Shown one piece after another: positions 31,201 through 37,090 of a stretch of 64,000 bases of DNA. A model generated the notes under the pieces. That model was not told the origin of the DNA. It saw only the letters and a program-made list of their open reading frames with translations, and made no database searches. The DNA is from Cepaea nemoralis (Eukaryota > Mollusca > Gastropoda > Stylommatophora > Helicidae): the NCBI GenBank assembly GCA_014155875.1, contig JACEFZ010021689.1:216001-280000 (forward strand), written 5' to 3'. The translations under genes were made by a program, and so were the position numbers. How positions within the stretch are numbered: position 1 is the first letter of the stretch; the number at the start of each line of letters is the position of its first letter.

Positions 31201-33401
31201 TAAAGGTTTGTGGAAAAGATGATATGCTCCCTCCTGATCCCGGGGTAGTGTATGAGAAGTCTAACCTTCTTTGACAAAGGCAAAACACTCGATCTCTTGT
31301 GGAGGTCAGTATGGCTGAATGGGTAAGAGTATTCTCTCAACTTTGGTGATGCTGAGGTAGCAGTTTCAACCTCTACACCGGACAGTTGGACTAAAATGTT
31401 GACCTCTCATCCTTGGCTTGGGGATGTAAATTACAAGTACCTCAGAATTTGGAGTCGAGTCGCCTGATGGCGAGGGACACTGGTAATAAGGAAAGCTAAT
31501 CTACATGCAAAAATCAGCGCTCATGTATACGCATTCAAGTGAGTGAACACAAGAGAAAAAAAAAAAAGGTCTCTTGTGTACATTGTGCTTGTTAAAAATC
31601 TCTCGGCAGTTGGAAATTGAAAATAGCAGGTTAGGTTAGACTGTTGCCCAGGCTGAATTTCAAAAATAGAAAAGCTGGGCACAGAAAAAATATTTATAAC
31701 ACGATGCATGATCCTGGTATGCTCACATGTGGATGCTCCGTTGTGCTATGGAGTTCTTGCACTGTGCTGAGATTCTGGTGTGATCTGTGGGAGGAGACTG
31801 AGCACTTATGGAGATGTGTGTGTAGTGAAGGTTATCCTTGATGTGGAAGTCAGCATGGCTGAAAGGTTTAACATGCTTCAGCTTTCTCTGCTGACCACAG
31901 CATAGTGGGTTCATTTCACAGACCGGTCAGTTGGACCTAAATGCTGGCTTCTTGTTCTTGACTTGGGGACGGAATTGACAAGTACCTCAGGAGTTGGAGT
32001 GAGTTCACCTGATAGTGAAGGACATTGGTAATATGGAAAGCTAACCCTCATGCAAAAACCAGTCCAGTGCACTTACCAGTTGTAACATGTATGTGGACTA
32101 TGCTCAAGTTCAGAGCATGTGAACAGGAGAAAAAAATGTCCTGGATTAAATCAAAACCAGCGTTCAAAAACAACTATTTCTGAAGCAGAACTCTATCGCC
32201 ACAGATGAATTAATTTTCATGGCTTGAGTCTCAGCTGTGAGGATTGTAGACCTAAGTTGTGTACAGTGACTGGGCCAGGGTTTTCATTCTTCCATGTCTA
32301 TCCTTTATCCCTAGTTAAGCCATAGGCCAACTTCCAACCAACTCACGCTGAGCCATCCTATCTTTTCCATTCTTCTCTTGTCTCTACTTATCTACTGCAT
32401 GTGTTTTTTGGTCTCCTTCCATTTCCTGTGCCCTGTGTGTTATAGAGAAAGGACTGTCTAGTTAAACTATTCTCAGGTTTTCTCAATGTGTATCCTAGCC
32501 AATGCCAGCATCTTATCCTCACCTCGTCACTCACTGGAACCTGTCTAGACCTCTCATTAAGCTCCGTATTGGTGACTCTGTCATACCATTTTAGTCCTTC
32601 CATTCTACACATCACCAATTAATGAATGTTTGTAGTTTATTCATCATGATTTTACTAGTAGAGGCCAGCATGGCAGAATGGATAATAGCCCCCGTTCTTA
32701 AACATCAGTTGTGCTGATGCTGAGGTGGGGGGGTTCAACCCTTACCCCGGTCAGTTGTACTAAAATGTTGACTTCTCGTCCTTGACATGGGGACATAAAT
32801 TACAAGTACCTCTGAAGTCGGAGTGAGTTTTCCTGATGGCGAGGGACACTGGTAATAGGGACAGCTAATCAACACACAAAAATCAGTCCAGTGCTACTAG
32901 AAGTAGCGTGTATGGACTACCCTTGATTTCGTAGCGAGCGAGCTCCCAAAAAAAGTTAGTAGTTCCTCATGTGTCTGATCCATATAGCAATACTGATGTA
33001 ATGTTAAGAGTTAAATATTCTAAGTTTAGTGTACAGTTTAATTTCCTTTGACTTCCACACGTCTTCTAGTGCTATGAAAAACCCTCTTGCTGTTTGTATT
33101 CTTATTTGATCTCTGTATATTCCCCAGTCTTTGTCTACTTGCTTGATGCATTGGTTGAGCATTAATGTGTTATTTCATGATGTGATTTTGTGACATGACA
33201 ATGTATGTCTGGCAGGAGGAGGTGGATGCCGGGGCAATTATCATCCAGGAGAGTGTCCCAGTGTATCCGGGGGACACCAAAGACATGCTGGCCGAACGAA
33301 TCAAGACTGCTGAACATGTGGCCTTCCCTGCTGCCTTAGAGATGGTGACCAGCGAGAGAGTCCGGCTGGGACCTGACGGTAAACTGGTGTGGAACTGGTA
33401 A
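4803..33401 (+). CDS. GART: GART, trifunctional purine biosynthesis protein: AIRS-AIRS-GART part, 16 exons, 5' incomplete
   Basis: Exons: 4803-5058, 7244-7442, 9546-9791, 11105-11304, 12368-12524, 14075-14164, 15258-15460, 18244-18442, 19639-19887, 20957-21159, 22409-22562, 24108-24221, 26370-26506, 28081-28198, 30905-31044, 33216-33401. They total 2851 nt, i.e. one base finishing a codon, 949 codons and a TAA. Every junction is GT-AG and every phase agrees. The family protein is cytosolic and catalyses steps 2, 3 and 5 of de novo IMP synthesis (GARS, GART and AIRS activities). Here the GARS part must lie upstream of the window. Two AIRS domains occur in tandem (exons 1-5 and 7-11), followed by a complete GART domain with the [12 protein letters not shown] motif and the VDAG motif that holds the conserved Asp. 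As I recall, the Drosophila protein also carries two AIRS domains. Signature residues are divided between the two copies. No AATAAA is visible in the first 1.6 kb after the stop; the first is near 35034. Confidence 0.95.
5417..5596 (-). mobile_element. Inserted ~100-bp segment flanked by a 15-bp duplication, itself split by a SINE
   Basis: The 15-mer ATAGAAGCCACCATT occurs at 5402-5416 and 5597-5611. Once the SINE at 5484-5549 is removed, the enclosed sequence is an inverted near-copy of 5955-6055. The two therefore form an inverted repeat around position 5750. Confidence 0.65.
5484..5549 (+). mobile_element. SINE family S4, 5'-truncated, with 9-bp target duplication
   Basis: Flanked by AGAACTGTG at 5475-5483 and 5550-5558. 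The body contains CAATCACATCTGAAAAAACA and a (GAA)n tail, the same as the full 140-bp copy at 25013-25152. Confidence 0.75.
6297..6547 (+). mobile_element. tRNA-derived SINE family S1, near full length
   Basis: The 5' end GGCCGGCTTCCTGGCCTAGA carries a box A-like TGGCCTAGAGGTTAGCG. A box B-like GGCTCGAATC follows ~100 bp in, and the end is GTAAAGGATGTGCAAATA plus a T run. ATATGTTG flanks it at 6289-6296 and 6548-6555. Other copies: 8427, 23531, 40001, 49326 and 61051. Confidence 0.75.
6735..7060 (-). pseudogene. LINE family B 3' fragment, antisense
   Basis: The minus strand reads [13 protein letters not shown] sequence, then [12 protein letters not shown] and a region matching the family B tail ([14 protein letters not shown]). 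Decayed; lies in GART intron 1, just upstream of exon 2. Confidence 0.6.
7244..7442 (+). CDS. GART: GART exon 2: AIRS copy 1
   Basis: I place the start after the AAG at 7241-7243, because phase 0 must continue and this gives [15 protein letters not shown], equal in length to the paralogous exon 8. A later AG (7249-7250) would break the frame. The exon has 199 nt, the same as exon 8, and keeps [20 protein letters not shown] and the GK of the AIRS family. Donor GTGAGT at 7443, phase 1. Confidence 0.92.
7480..7532. repeat. (GA)n microsatellite
   Basis: GTGCGCGCGAGAGAGAGAGA and further GA units, 40 bp past the exon 2 donor. Confidence 0.9.
7690..8025 (+). pseudogene. LINE family C 3' fragment
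   Basis: Open for about 110 codons: [60 protein letters not shown], then a stop and [17 protein letters not shown]. This is the C-terminus of a LINE reverse transcriptase protein. Related copies at 34075 and 59455. Confidence 0.75.
8098..8330 (+). mobile_element. tRNA-derived SINE family S2
   Basis: Box B-like GGAGTTCAATCCCGG about 50 bp from the 5' end, then GATATGCACTACTGACGAGC and the family end CCAGTAGTGGGTTGTGCTCA. Second copy at 24551; fold-back copy at 49121. Confidence 0.7.
8427..8650 (-). mobile_element. SINE family S1, antisense
   Basis: GCATATCCTTTATATGTCAG at its start is the reverse complement of the S1 3' end. It keeps AGTTTGGCGTTGCTTTCTGA and the GCGGGATTACGA block. 8650-9540 holds no gene I can support. 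Confidence 0.65.
9546..9791 (+). CDS. GART: GART exon 3: AIRS copy 1
   Basis: Acceptor TTACAG at 9540-9545, donor GTAAGG at 9792, phase 1 to phase 1. It encodes the conserved [11 protein letters not shown] segment and [10 protein letters not shown]. The next signature is weakened: SSGLQHDDF instead of the usual SSGLHSNGF. Confidence 0.93.
9938..10390. repeat. 20-bp minisatellite, degenerate
   Basis: About 20 imperfect units of TCTCAACATCTTACACCTAG in GART intron 3. Point changes and small indels; no spacers. Confidence 0.85.
10770..10995 (+). repeat. LINE 3' end family E-like repeat
   Basis: GTCATAAGAGGCCTCTATGG, then GGCATGAGTTGCTTGAGGAC and GGGAGATGAAAGGCAGCAG. Shared with 28300-28510 and 47410-47610. 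The end reads like the W-x-x-L-V-E-D-L tail of LINE proteins. Confidence 0.55.
11105..11304 (+). CDS. GART: GART exon 4: AIRS copy 1
   Basis: Acceptor TTCCAG ends at 11104, donor GTAAAT at 11305. It encodes [16 protein letters not shown] and ends [10 protein letters not shown]. The usual HITGGGLxENIPR signature has become [12 protein letters not shown], losing the glycine run. Confidence 0.93.
11366..11580. repeat. Degenerate ~28-bp repeat
   Basis: Recurrent TGTAGAAATCACAGATACC and TGAATTCACAGATAC units after exon 4, interrupted near 11427-11458 by an AATC run and CATGTGCCATGCCGG. Confidence 0.6.
11760..12150 (+). pseudogene. LINE family A 3' fragment
   Basis: Decayed match to the 2900-3290 copy: [18 protein letters not shown], then a GHIMRRN block and LDSLATW. 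It ends in CTTATCAGACTGGCTCAC and runs straight into the TAT microsatellite. Confidence 0.7.
12151..12263. repeat. (TAT)n microsatellite at a LINE 3' end
   Basis: About 36 trinucleotides with a T8/A5 interruption and a short TTG block. Likely grew from the LINE tail. Confidence 0.9.
12368..12524 (+). CDS. GART: GART exon 5: end of AIRS copy 1
   Basis: Acceptor TTTTTAG ends at 12367, donor GTAAGG at 12525, phase 1 exit. It encodes [20 protein letters not shown], where the family has RTFNCGxGAVLVV, so Asn and both glycines of the motif are missing. It ends in the [10 protein letters not shown] strand typical of the AIRS C-terminus. Confidence 0.9.
12950..13650 (+). pseudogene. RNase H domain and 3' end of a non-LTR retrotransposon, degenerate
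   Basis: [19 protein letters not shown] (around 13073-13130) and [20 protein letters not shown] (13250-13310) are the two hallmark RNase H blocks of LINE polyproteins. After the 17-bp array the frame resumes with [12 protein letters not shown], and the 3' end reads SMDH-VN then KKTVKFIQE. Similar 3' ends at 15900 and 34610. Confidence 0.75.
13312..13464. repeat. 17-bp G-rich minisatellite, 9 units
   Basis: CTGCTGGGTGGGGTACA repeated nine times, with A/G variants at two positions. It arose inside the RNase H remnant. GGG runs could support G-quadruplexes on the plus strand. Confidence 0.95.
14075..14164 (+). CDS. GART: GART exon 6: linker between the two AIRS domains
   Basis: Acceptor GAACAG ends at 14074, donor GTATGT at 14165, phase 1 on both sides, 90 nt. 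It encodes about 30 residues ([17 protein letters not shown] and on), matching the short stretch after AIRS in ordinary GART proteins. Its donor is the first unit of a 27-bp array of donor-like sequences. Confidence 0.85.
14165..14660. repeat. 27-bp minisatellite of splice-donor-like units
   Basis: About 17 units around ACATGTAAGTTGTACAGTCT plus GTGTGTT. It begins on the donor of exon 6 (GTATGTTGTACAG). Most units carry GTAAGT, GTATGT or GTGAGT. Confidence 0.9.
14668..14707. repeat. (TA)n microsatellite
   Basis: Imperfect TATATA tract directly after the 27-bp array. Confidence 0.9.
15258..15460 (+). CDS. GART: GART exon 7: start of AIRS copy 2
   Basis: Acceptor TTTTCAG ends at 15257, donor GTGATG at 15461, phase 0 exit. 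The canonical loop is intact here: [14 protein letters not shown]. In contrast, the usual N-terminal arm (GVDIxAG) is absent and replaced by unrelated sequence ([19 protein letters not shown], then [10 protein letters not shown]). This is the mirror image of exon 1. Confidence 0.92.
15890..16045 (+). pseudogene. LINE 3' coding fragment
   Basis: Reads [30 protein letters not shown] across 15955-16050, matching the 13570-13640 and 34615-34680 remnants ([11 protein letters not shown]). Confidence 0.6.
16045..16260. repeat. Dispersed repeat R3
   Basis: GTGAACTCCAGCGTGAAGTC and GACTGGTGGTTCCTCGC recur at 58375-58560 in the same orientation, about 85% alike by eye. No coding capacity recognised. 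Confidence 0.65.
16854..17537 (-). mobile_element. piggyBac-type MITE, 684 bp, TTAA duplications
   Basis: Flanked by TTAA at 16850-16853 and 17538-17541. Termini CCCTTTACAGGGCAGACGCG and, on the other strand, CCCTTTACAAGGCAGAGCGG form an imperfect inverted repeat. Near the right end a minus-strand frame (17461 down to 17213, 82 aa) is acidic and Ser/Asp-rich ([10 protein letters not shown]), as in piggyBac transposase N-termini. The rest of a transposase is missing, so the element is non-autonomous. Confidence 0.8.
17690..18180 (-). pseudogene. LINE 3' end, antisense, degenerate
   Basis: The minus strand gives [34 protein letters not shown], a decayed version of the LINE tail with GHV-R, ERLPKK-LYGEL and KDTLK-SLK blocks. 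It sits 60 bp upstream of exon 8. Confidence 0.55.
18244..18442 (+). CDS. GART: GART exon 8: AIRS copy 2
   Basis: Acceptor CTTTCAG ends at 18243, donor GTCAGT at 18443. Length 199 nt, identical to exon 2. It encodes [33 protein letters not shown]. The family's FLDY is changed to FTCY, so the Asp kept in copy 1 is missing here. Confidence 0.93.
18950..19145. repeat. Dispersed repeat R4
   Basis: CTACATGCCTTAAGGTGCAT through ACTTCCCAAGACATTTACTG; related copies at 36905-37090 and 58180-58325. Confidence 0.6.
19271..19660. repeat. 30-bp minisatellite of splice-acceptor-like units, ending on exon 9
   Basis: Thirteen units of CATGTTGTATTTTTCCAGAG plus CATCTCATCT. Each has a pyrimidine run followed by CAG|AGCATC (one has CAAG|AG). 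The thirteenth is the functional acceptor of exon 9 and supplies its first codons. Confidence 0.9.
19639..19887 (+). CDS. GART: GART exon 9: AIRS copy 2
   Basis: The acceptor is TTTACCAG at 19631-19638, the last of about 13 tandem copies of the same acceptor-like unit. This choice keeps phase 1 and gives EHHVSVLP, exactly eight residues in place of the GGETAEMP of copy 1. It continues [10 protein letters not shown] and the intact [13 protein letters not shown]. Donor GTGGGT at 19888. The first eight residues come from the repeat unit itself. Confidence 0.85.
20575..20855. repeat. 26-bp minisatellite
   Basis: About 11 units of CATATGTCAGGAAACAGTTT plus CTTTTC, 100 bp upstream of the exon 10 acceptor. 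Each unit has a pyrimidine run and a TCAG|GAAAC core that resembles the true exon start GTCAGGAACTGTT. Confidence 0.9.
20957..21159 (+). CDS. GART: GART exon 10: AIRS copy 2
   Basis: Acceptor TTCTGCAG ends at 20956, donor GTAGGA at 21160. It encodes [16 protein letters not shown] and the intact [16 protein letters not shown], then [10 protein letters not shown]. It is the well-kept counterpart of exon 4. Confidence 0.94.
21530..21740 (+). pseudogene. LINE 3' end fragment
   Basis: Frames give ERDLETYGTD, then ARAARDSKR and [11 protein letters not shown]; ends GGGGAATAAAGGATGACAG. Parallel copy at 26565-26765. Confidence 0.55.
21790..22223 (+). pseudogene. LINE family B 3' fragment
   Basis: Close relative of the 38.7-40 kb copy: [40 protein letters not shown] and [10 protein letters not shown], then a stop. 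The 3' end GGCACT runs into the (TGA)n tail. Confidence 0.8.
22224..22289. repeat. (TGA)n tail of LINE family B
   Basis: About 22 TGA units directly after GGCACT, the same junction as at 39978. Confidence 0.95.
22409..22562 (+). CDS. GART: GART exon 11: end of AIRS copy 2
   Basis: Acceptor ACTTTTAG ends at 22408, donor GTATTG at 22563, phase 1 exit. It encodes [15 protein letters not shown], the intact form of the motif lost in exon 5, and the C-terminal [11 protein letters not shown] strand. Confidence 0.93.
22830..23270 (+). pseudogene. LINE 3' end fragment, another family
   Basis: Reads [25 protein letters not shown], then [19 protein letters not shown] and [14 protein letters not shown]. 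The same 3' end is seen antisense at 26785-27000. Confidence 0.6.
23275..23530 (-). pseudogene. LINE family A 3' part, antisense, split by a SINE
   Basis: The minus strand reads [40 protein letters not shown]. It continues beyond the S1 SINE at 23755-24000. Confidence 0.7.
23531..23750 (-). mobile_element. SINE family S1, inserted into the LINE
   Basis: GCATATCCTTTACAGGACAT through CCGGGATTACGAACAACATC. The LINE sequence GTCTAATxTCTCT ... AATCAGTTT, contiguous at 49940-49962, is split around it. Confidence 0.7.
23755..24000 (-). pseudogene. LINE family A, second part, antisense
   Basis: The minus strand gives [40 protein letters not shown] and [15 protein letters not shown], colinear with 2800-2990. 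A TTGA tetranucleotide stretch at 23995-24022 abuts it. Confidence 0.8.
24108..24221 (+). CDS. GART: GART exon 12: linker and first strand of the formyltransferase
   Basis: Acceptor TTATCTAG ends at 24107, donor GTAAGA at 24222. It encodes a charged linker ([10 protein letters not shown]) and VAVLISGSG, the first strand and loop of GAR transformylase. A degenerate LINE and a short TTGA-type repeat lie just upstream. Confidence 0.9.
24551..24785 (+). mobile_element. SINE family S2
   Basis: TGATAATTTGGTGTGTCCAG, a diverged box B, GATATGCACTACTGATGAGC and the end CCAGTAGTGGGTTGTGCTCA. Same architecture as 8098-8330. Confidence 0.7.
25013..25152 (+). mobile_element. SINE family S4, full length (140 bp)
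   Basis: Flanked by the 12-bp duplication GAACCTGAGGTG at 25001-25012 and 25153-25164. It starts CCCGGGAAGGTTAACCCGG, contains GCTCTGCTGTAAACAGGCAC and a short hairpin around CATCCG/CGGATG, and ends in (GAA)n. I see no clear tRNA box pair. Confidence 0.8.
25621..25656. repeat. Alternating CA/CG tract
   Basis: ACACACGCACGCACGCGCGC then GAGCGCGCGCAC. A purine-pyrimidine alternation, rare in this AT-rich surrounding and prone to Z-DNA. Confidence 0.85.
26370..26506 (+). CDS. GART: GART exon 13: formyltransferase domain
   Basis: Acceptor CTTTTTCAG ends at 26369, donor GTAAGT at 26507, phase 0 exit. It encodes GTNLQALID, the phosphate-binding loop that follows ISGSG, and [17 protein letters not shown]. 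Confidence 0.95.
26565..26765 (+). pseudogene. LINE 3' end fragment
   Basis: Reads [10 protein letters not shown], then a [13 protein letters not shown] stretch and [15 protein letters not shown] end with frameshifts; parallel to 21530-21740. Confidence 0.55.
26785..27000 (-). pseudogene. LINE 3' end fragment, antisense
   Basis: The minus strand gives [20 protein letters not shown] and an AATC-rich tail; mirrors 23170-23270. 27000-28080 shows no supportable gene. Confidence 0.55.
28081..28198 (+). CDS. GART: GART exon 14: formyltransferase domain
   Basis: Acceptor TTTGCCAG ends at 28080, donor GTTTGT at 28199, phase 1 exit. It encodes [14 protein letters not shown] and the conserved [11 protein letters not shown] strand of the folate-binding region. 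Confidence 0.95.
28300..28437 (+). repeat. Dispersed LINE-end repeat that seeds the 82-bp array
   Basis: ATGTCATAAAGGCATCTAAG, then CTGCAAAATCCAACCCGTCG. Colinear with 10780-10900 and 47460-47560. Confidence 0.6.
28438..30098. repeat. 82-bp minisatellite, about 20 units, in GART intron 14
   Basis: Unit: GAACAAGTTCATAGACAGAA, GGGCTTGGTGTGAGTTGGTT, GAGAATCTGTTGGGAGATGA, AAGACAAACTCCAACCAGTC. A 6-bp ATAGAC insertion marks a subset of units and CGTTAGTTGAGCATC another. The first unit is the 3' end of a dispersed LINE-like repeat. Confidence 0.95.
30245..30655 (+). repeat. Dispersed repeat R1
   Basis: GAATGTTGGGCGGC, CCCACATTGTGCCAACGGCT and GAGCATTGCTTTGCTGATCT recur at 36350-36775 (+) and 58795-59135 (-). 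Probably a retroelement 3' part; no intact frame. Confidence 0.7.
30905..31044 (+). CDS. GART: GART exon 15: formyltransferase catalytic segment
   Basis: Acceptor AATTTCAG ends at 30904, donor GTAAGA at 31045. It contains the catalytic segment [17 protein letters not shown] with the Asn and His of the family, and GCTIHFVA. Confidence 0.96.
31305..31560 (+). mobile_element. SINE family S3
   Basis: Box A-like TATGGCTGAATGG and box B-like TTTCAACCTC, then GATGGCGAGGGACACTGGTA. Diverged copy. Confidence 0.65.
31845..32130 (+). mobile_element. SINE family S3
   Basis: GTCAGCATGGCTGAAAGGTT, GTGGGTTCATTTCACAGACC, GACATTGGTAATATGGAAAG. 31562-31845 and 32130-32650 hold nothing I can name. Confidence 0.65.
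32655..32960 (+). mobile_element. SINE family S3, best copy
   Basis: Box A-like GCATGGCAGAATGG and box B-like GGGTTCAACCC about 70 bp apart, followed by CTTCTCGTCCTTGACATGGG and GTCGGAGTGAG. Ends GTAGCGAGCGAGCTCCC plus an A run. Confidence 0.75.
33216..33401 (+). CDS. GART: GART exon 16: formyltransferase C-terminus and stop
   Basis: Acceptor TCTGGCAG ends at 33215. Sixty-one codons then TAA at 33399-33401. It encodes [20 protein letters not shown], including the conserved Asp of the third catalytic motif, and ends LVWNW. All GART-domain catalytic residues are therefore present. Confidence 0.96.
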   Translation, partial: EEVDAGAIIIQESVPVYPGDTKDMLAERIKTAEHVAFPAALEMVTSERVRLGPDGKLVWNW

Positions 33402-33893
33402 ATGGTCTGTGTTGGCTCAGATATGTGGCCGATGTTGATGTAGTCGTATTTGGATGTTAGATACATGTTGGATATTGATGCCGGTGCTGCTTCACTAAAA
33501 TTGTGAGACAGTTGGAGGTTTCTTTGGAAGGTATAAGGTTGTTGGATATTCACTTTCACACTTGATAACTGATATGTTGGATTGATTTCATTGTGGTATT
33601 AATATGATGTCAGGGAAAAATTGGATGTTGGTAGTGGTACTTGCTGATTAGAATGGTGGCATCATTTTGTAGTCAAATTATGGAGTGTGATAGTTGTTGA
33701 GTACTTTTTTATACAGCGATCTTACAGATATTGAGGATGCTATTAATGCTTCAAGAGTGAAATGTAGATTTTATATCGCTAGGTGTAACTAAAATGTTGG
33801 ACAAATGTTAATACTTATTGACTGAAGTTTAAGTATGGGTGGATAGATAGGCTAATTGTGTGCGCACACACCTAGGCACAGATATAATCATTT

Positions 33894-33896
<3 letters not shown>

Positions 33897-33962
<66 letters not shown>
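33897..33962. repeat. (TA)n microsatellite
   Basis: About 33 AT units, 500 bp downstream of the GART stop. Confidence 0.95.
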
Positions 33963-33965
<3 letters not shown>

Positions 33966-34059
33966 CAATTGTATGACAGAAAGAAGTAAAATCTACTTAA
34001 TAGGAATATAAAAAGCAGTTTGAACATAGAACATTGAGCCCCTTCTTTTTACTCTGAGC

Positions 34060-34270
34060 CTGATGTGGTTCTAAAGTGCTAAGAACATGATGAACGGATA
34101 AAAACGGTAATGAGGATATCTTGAAAGAAAGCAACTCACAAAGGAAACTGGTTACTTGTATCAGACGTAGCCAATCTCTTCGGACACATCAAGGCAAGTG
34201 TAGAGAAAGGAAGCTGGGGGAATGCATGTTGACCAATGCCATACCGCATGAAATCCGAGAAGAAAAAGAA
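34060..34270 (+). pseudogene. LINE family C 3' fragment with internal deletion
   Basis: Reads RTDKNGNEDILKESNSQRKL, then jumps to ERKLGECMLTNAIPHE. Colinear with 7715-8010 minus the middle. Confidence 0.6.
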
Positions 34271-34439
34271 ATTATTTGAAACTGACAGTTAAAAGTGACA
34301 TGTCCTTTTCCTGGATTCAGTTCTGACCTAATCTGAATGAAATACTAGACAGTCAGAAGTAATACACTTGTGCATGCAGGATCATCTGAGAAAATGGAAT
34401 TATCTGAATAAGCATAATCATCAAAGAAAGCCATGGAGA

Positions 34440-34700
34440 AACAACAGTAAACAAAGAGTTGAGCTAAGTCAGGAACTGTCGTCACAACAATCTGGACATT
34501 TCCATATGTGCTCCTTCCTCATCTGCAACAGCCCATGAAGGCCTAGATGATCCACTTCTGCATCATATACAAGATTCCACAGGGCTATGACCACATGTGC
34601 CCCACCATGCATCAACACTCCATCAAGGGGACCGCTGAGTGAACTAAAACAAAAAATACTGAAGTTTATACATTGTGGATATAGACAATCACATTAAAGC
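34440..34700 (+). repeat. LINE-related repeat fragment
   Basis: CATTTCCATATGTGCTCCTT resembles 38190-38220, and GGGACCGCTGAGTGAACTAA resembles 13585-13605 and 16018-16035. Confidence 0.45.
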
Positions 34701-34849
34701 GAAGGAAAGAAGAAGAGGAAGAATCAGAGAAAGCAAGGCTAACTGCAGCAGACACAATTTGATTTGAGTTCTGAGCTTCAGATTCGAGAATAAAACTTTG
34801 TGTTGTGTCATTTGCATACACAAATATACATTCATACTTAATTCTTAGA

Positions 34850-35480
34850 GAATGACTGAATAGAATTTGTGAATTGTCTAATTAATTGTTAAGGAAATGT
34901 CCATATACAATGAATTCATAATGGAAAGTACATATACACAGAATGCATGGTCATTGATTATTTCTGCACACCAAATTTCATATTTTTAAAATGTACGTAC
35001 ATTTAATTAATTACAGTTGAGTGCATAGTTTCAATAAATTAATAGTAATAGAATATTCTTGTACTTTGAATTCATATTAATGACATATACTTGTAGAATA
35101 AACACGTAATGATGATGTTTTTGTGTACACTGATTTATAATACGGGAATATTTATGTACATTGAATTTATAGTAATTCAATATTTAAGTATTCTTAATTC
35201 ATTATTGTAGTATATTTACAAGGATAATCCAAAAAGAAACCAGATTTAAAAAAAAAGCTTACTTGTCCAACTTTTCTGTTTTGAAATAGTTTCCTCCACT
35301 ATTGATATACCACCCCCAATGTGTTTCTACCCACTTACTTGCGACATTGTTTTAAGAGTCTGATTTATGACTTTCCCCATATAAACATTCAAATTCATTT
35401 AAAAAAAAAAACACTTCATGTATACAAAAATTAATAGTGATTGTAAATGCATGTGCACTAAATTCATATTGGAACGTTTA
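34850..35480. repeat. AT-rich degenerate repeat, interrupted
   Basis: Recurrent ACATTGAATTCATAxTAATG-like units (34905, 35070, 35160, 35455) with weak ~45-bp spacing. A mariner-like piece interrupts it at 35220-35390. Confidence 0.4.
35220..35390 (-). pseudogene. Mariner-like transposase C-terminal fragment and terminus (tentative)
   Basis: The minus strand reads VASKWVETHWGWYINSGGNY FKTEKLDK, like the W-K-C-x-x-x-x-GDYFE end of mariner transposases, followed by TGGTTTCTTTTTGGATTATC, which resembles a mariner terminus. Confidence 0.4.
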
Positions 35481-35839
35481 TATGAACTTAAGCACAGCTA
35501 AATAATTATGTTTGTTTTTAATGTTCACCTGTAGCTTTGTTATACTGAAGCACAGAATATATTTGTTATTGTTTTGTTTTCTAAAGTTTACCTTTGTTTT
35601 TTAATGTTTACCTTTTGTTTAACATATAAAAGTACATGGACACTTTCATGCACAAGTGACCATTTTAATGAGACCTAAGAATAATCATTCCATTTAAACA
35701 GTATTAAGTGTGTTTGTACATTTGTTTTACCATGTAAATTGTACACGATAACTTGAAGGAATCACTTCACCTGTGCATTCATTATGCAATGTTGGAAAAT
35801 GAATAATGACATGATGTGGAAAGAAACTGGAGCCAGGTA

Positions 35840-36050
35840 GATGTAGCTTATGAGAAGAAAGTTGAGAATATTGTGGATACAGAAGAAAGCACACACTGAG
35901 GTATGGAGTGTCACAGGTGTTGTAAGATCACTGATCAAACCCATAAGGAATAGACAAATGAAGTTTAGGAGGCATATCAACAGAAGAGAGATGAGGTGTG
36001 TGGGAAAAATACTAGGCAAGACGGAAGGTGTATGTGGAAATCTGACAGCT
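35840..36050 (+). pseudogene. LINE 3' fragment
   Basis: Open ~70 codons: MRRKLRILWIQKKAHTEVWS, VTGVVRSLIKPIRNRQMKFR, RHINRREMRCVGKILGKTEG. This is the LRIPWT...GHINRRE...GKxxG tail of a LINE protein. Confidence 0.65.
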
Positions 36051-36059
36051 GGGCAACGG

Positions 36060-36300
36060 GTAATCTCATCTCATCTTGTTTCTTTCATACTTTGCGGTGT
36101 TGAGGCGAAGCATAAACAGCGGGAGAGTGCCCGTCCATCATCTCATCTTGTTCCTCTTGTACCTTGTAGTGTCGAGGTGAAGCATAAACTGGGATAATGC
36201 CCGTTTATAGGCTTAATATATCAAGATTCCCATGGGCTCTGTTATTCCTTCTGTCCATCATTTGCATGGCCAGCCTCTACTTCTGGTTCCATAATAATAT
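36060..36300 (-). repeat. LINE family D 3' ends, two partial copies antisense
   Basis: ATCTCATCTTGTTTCTTTCA and ATCTCATCTTGTTCCTCTTG each start a copy with the GTCGAGGTGAAGCATAAAC block; reverse complement of 46190-46285. Confidence 0.6.
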
Positions 36301-36349
36301 AAGAAATTCCAACGTCATCAAAATATCAAATGACAGATGTCAGGTCTTA

Positions 36350-36775
36350 GATATGACTGAGCTACTGTGTGACAGTAGATGGTACCACCTGCTTCTGTTA
36401 GCGCCGAATGTTGGGCGGCGCTTACCAAACCCGACACCCCACATTGTGCAAATGGCTTCGGGTGGAAGAGCGCAGTAGGGAGGGTACAAGCCTTATCCTG
36501 GTGTGAGGAAATGCAACCTAAAGACGAAATGTCATGGCAGGGCAGGCCAGGCCCTAAGCCTTGGTTGGTAATTGGTCTCGGATCGAAGCTCCGACAGGTG
36601 GACATTTAGAGCATTGCTTTGCTGATCTGGCAGCTTTTGCAGCTTGTCTTGTTCCAGACGTATTGATGTCACCTTTTCTCTGGAGTAAACTAGACAGGCC
36701 GAGAGACGGATCACGCTGCATTGGCAACACATGGTCTCTAAATTCAGCCCAGGCTTGTTATGGAGAGATAACGGC
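36350..36775 (+). repeat. Dispersed repeat R1
   Basis: Second, better-preserved copy of the 30245 repeat: GCGCCGAATGTTGGGCGGCG, CCCGACACCCCACATTGTGC. Confidence 0.7.
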
Positions 36776-36904
36776 AAGGTGCCAGTCAGTCAGATGACAG
36801 AAGATTGGAGAGTTGTGGTGACTGATGCCTGCTGCAGACCAGGTGTCTAAAGAACATCATACATTCATGATCTCATGAGCGGTATTCCATCAGTGTTTGG
36901 GCCC

Positions 36905-37090
36905 TCGGTGCCAGGTGAATGTCTTGTAGCTAGTCAAGGACCTTTTTACATGCCTTTAGGTGTGTTAGATAGTGGGTTCTAGACCCTAATTTTATAGACC
37001 AATCAGCATTTAGTGTGTGATGTGGTTGTATCACGCCAGTCGCCTTTTACTTCCCAAGACATATCCTGGTACCAAATTCCTTCCGCCAAA
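36905..37090. repeat. Dispersed repeat R4
   Basis: TACATGCCTTTAGGTGTGTT to ACTTCCCAAGACATATCCTG; copy of 18950-19145. 37100-37815 shows no gene. Confidence 0.6.
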